The notes beneath the pieces are model-generated. The model had not been told where the DNA came from. It did no database searches and saw only the letters and a list, made by a program, of their open reading frames with translations. Shown piece by piece: positions 5,144-5,549 of a DNA stretch of 5,549 nt (the stretch's first letter is position 1; each line of letters starts with the position of its first letter). The DNA comes from Desulfobacterales bacterium (GTDB lineage Bacteria; Desulfobacterota; Desulfobacteria; Desulfobacterales; JAUCGF01): the NCBI GenBank assembly GCA_029940345.1, contig JAOZRC010000401.1, forward strand, positions 1 to 5,549, read 5' to 3'. The position numbers and the translations under genes are program-made.

Positions 5144-5549
5144 AAGAATTGGTTGTAATAAGCGGTAAAGGCGGTTCGGGAAAAACGTGCCTGACCGCCG
5201 CTTTTGCATCATTGGCGCAAAACCGGGTGCTTTGCGATGCGGATGTGGATGCCGCTGATCTGCATTTGCTGATGAATCCGGAAATAAAACAGCGCACCGA
5301 TTTTATGGGGGGCGGCCTGGCCGAAATCGTGCCTGAAAAATGCACCCAATGCGGTCTTTGCCAGGAGTTATGCCGGTTCGATGCGGTCAGCGATGATTTC
5401 CGCATTGACCCTATCGGGTGTGAAGGGTGCGGCGTTTGCGTCGATCTTTGTCCCGAACAGGCGATTGATTTTCCGATTCAAACCTGCGGTGAATGGTTCA
5501 TTTCGGATACGCGGTTCGGTCCCATGGTGCATGCCCGCTTAGGAATTGC
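5140..5549 (+). CDS. Second MinD/Mrp-like ATPase with 2x[4Fe-4S] ferredoxin insertion (5' part, runs off the window)
   Basis: The first 136 residues are visible, and the gene continues beyond the right edge. It has a deviant Walker A GKGGSGKTC (9-17), a switch-I segment LCDADVDAADLHLL (31-44) and two complete cluster motifs: C68, C71, C74, C78 and C94, C97, C100, C104-Pro. C116 follows in a QTCGEWF segment. The DRFGPMVHA-like stretch near the end (TRFGPMVHARLG) is where these proteins resume the ATPase fold. It is paralogous to the preceding gene but clearly diverged, so the two probably form a heterodimer rather than being a recent duplication (inference). AAGGAGG (5124-5130) lies 9 nt before the ATG, inside the end of the upstream gene, and the start overlaps the upstream stop by 4 nt. 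The Walker B region is not in the window. Confidence 0.92.
   Translation, partial: MKELVVISGKGGSGKTCLTAAFASLAQNRVLCDADVDAADLHLLMNPEIKQRTDFMGGGLAEIVPEKCTQCGLCQELCRFDAVSDDFRIDPIGCEGCGVCVDLCPEQAIDFPIQTCGEWFISDTRFGPMVHARLGI

Overview
The window looks like a piece of a chromosome from an anaerobic, probably sulfate-reducing member of the Desulfobacterota (former Deltaproteobacteria). This is inferred from gene content and not from any marker gene. A sigma-54 activator with PAS sensors lies divergent to an operon encoding a NifX/NifB-type (dinitrogenase iron-molybdenum cofactor family) domain protein, two small glycine-rich 'MPxxxxTGPxGxG' proteins (DUF5320-like), a lone CheY-like receiver and two ferredoxin-containing MinD/Mrp-type ATPases. 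From memory, this is the gene vocabulary of the anaerobe-specific 'orange protein' (ORP) locus of Desulfovibrio vulgaris. There, divergent operons are controlled by sigma-54 and a cognate enhancer-binding protein, and the gene set includes a small protein carrying a Mo-Cu-S cluster and paired MinD-like ATPases.

Layout. Positions 1-150 hold no gene I can support. Positions 151-1875 (minus) encode the 574-residue sigma-54 activator. The 677-bp divergent gap (1876-2552) starts with a 139-bp palindromic MITE-like element (1881-2019). It has 12-bp inverted ends and is bounded by a perfect 8-bp direct repeat, one copy of which contains the activator's start codon. The rest of the gap is AT-rich. 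It contains a candidate activator-binding region with three TTGCAA palindromes (2358-2411) and an essentially consensus -24/-12 promoter (2507-2522) firing to the right. Next come the NifX-like gene (2553), which runs in frame without a stop into a glycine-rich DUF5320-like module with its own perfect Shine-Dalgarno (2967-3167), a second DUF5320-like gene with a C-terminal coiled coil (3217-3600), and an overlapping CheY-like receiver gene (3593-3973). A 315-bp gap carries a GTAG/CTAC-bounded REP/BIME-like inverted repeat (4051-4224). Two translationally coupled MinD/Mrp-like ATPases with 2x[4Fe-4S] ferredoxin insertions follow (4289-5143, and 5140 running off the right edge).

How it may work (inference). 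A redox or ligand signal sensed by the PAS domains would let the activator remodel sigma-54 polymerase at 2507-2522. The operon would then make a metal-cofactor-binding NifX-type protein, small glycine-rich partners, a receiver and Fe-S ATPases that may load, carry or position the metal protein. The most unusual points are the MITE-like insertion at the activator's start codon, an 11-A tract inside the activator coding region, the in-frame NifX-DUF5320 join around a 12-nt perfect Shine-Dalgarno, and the phased TTGCAA sites.
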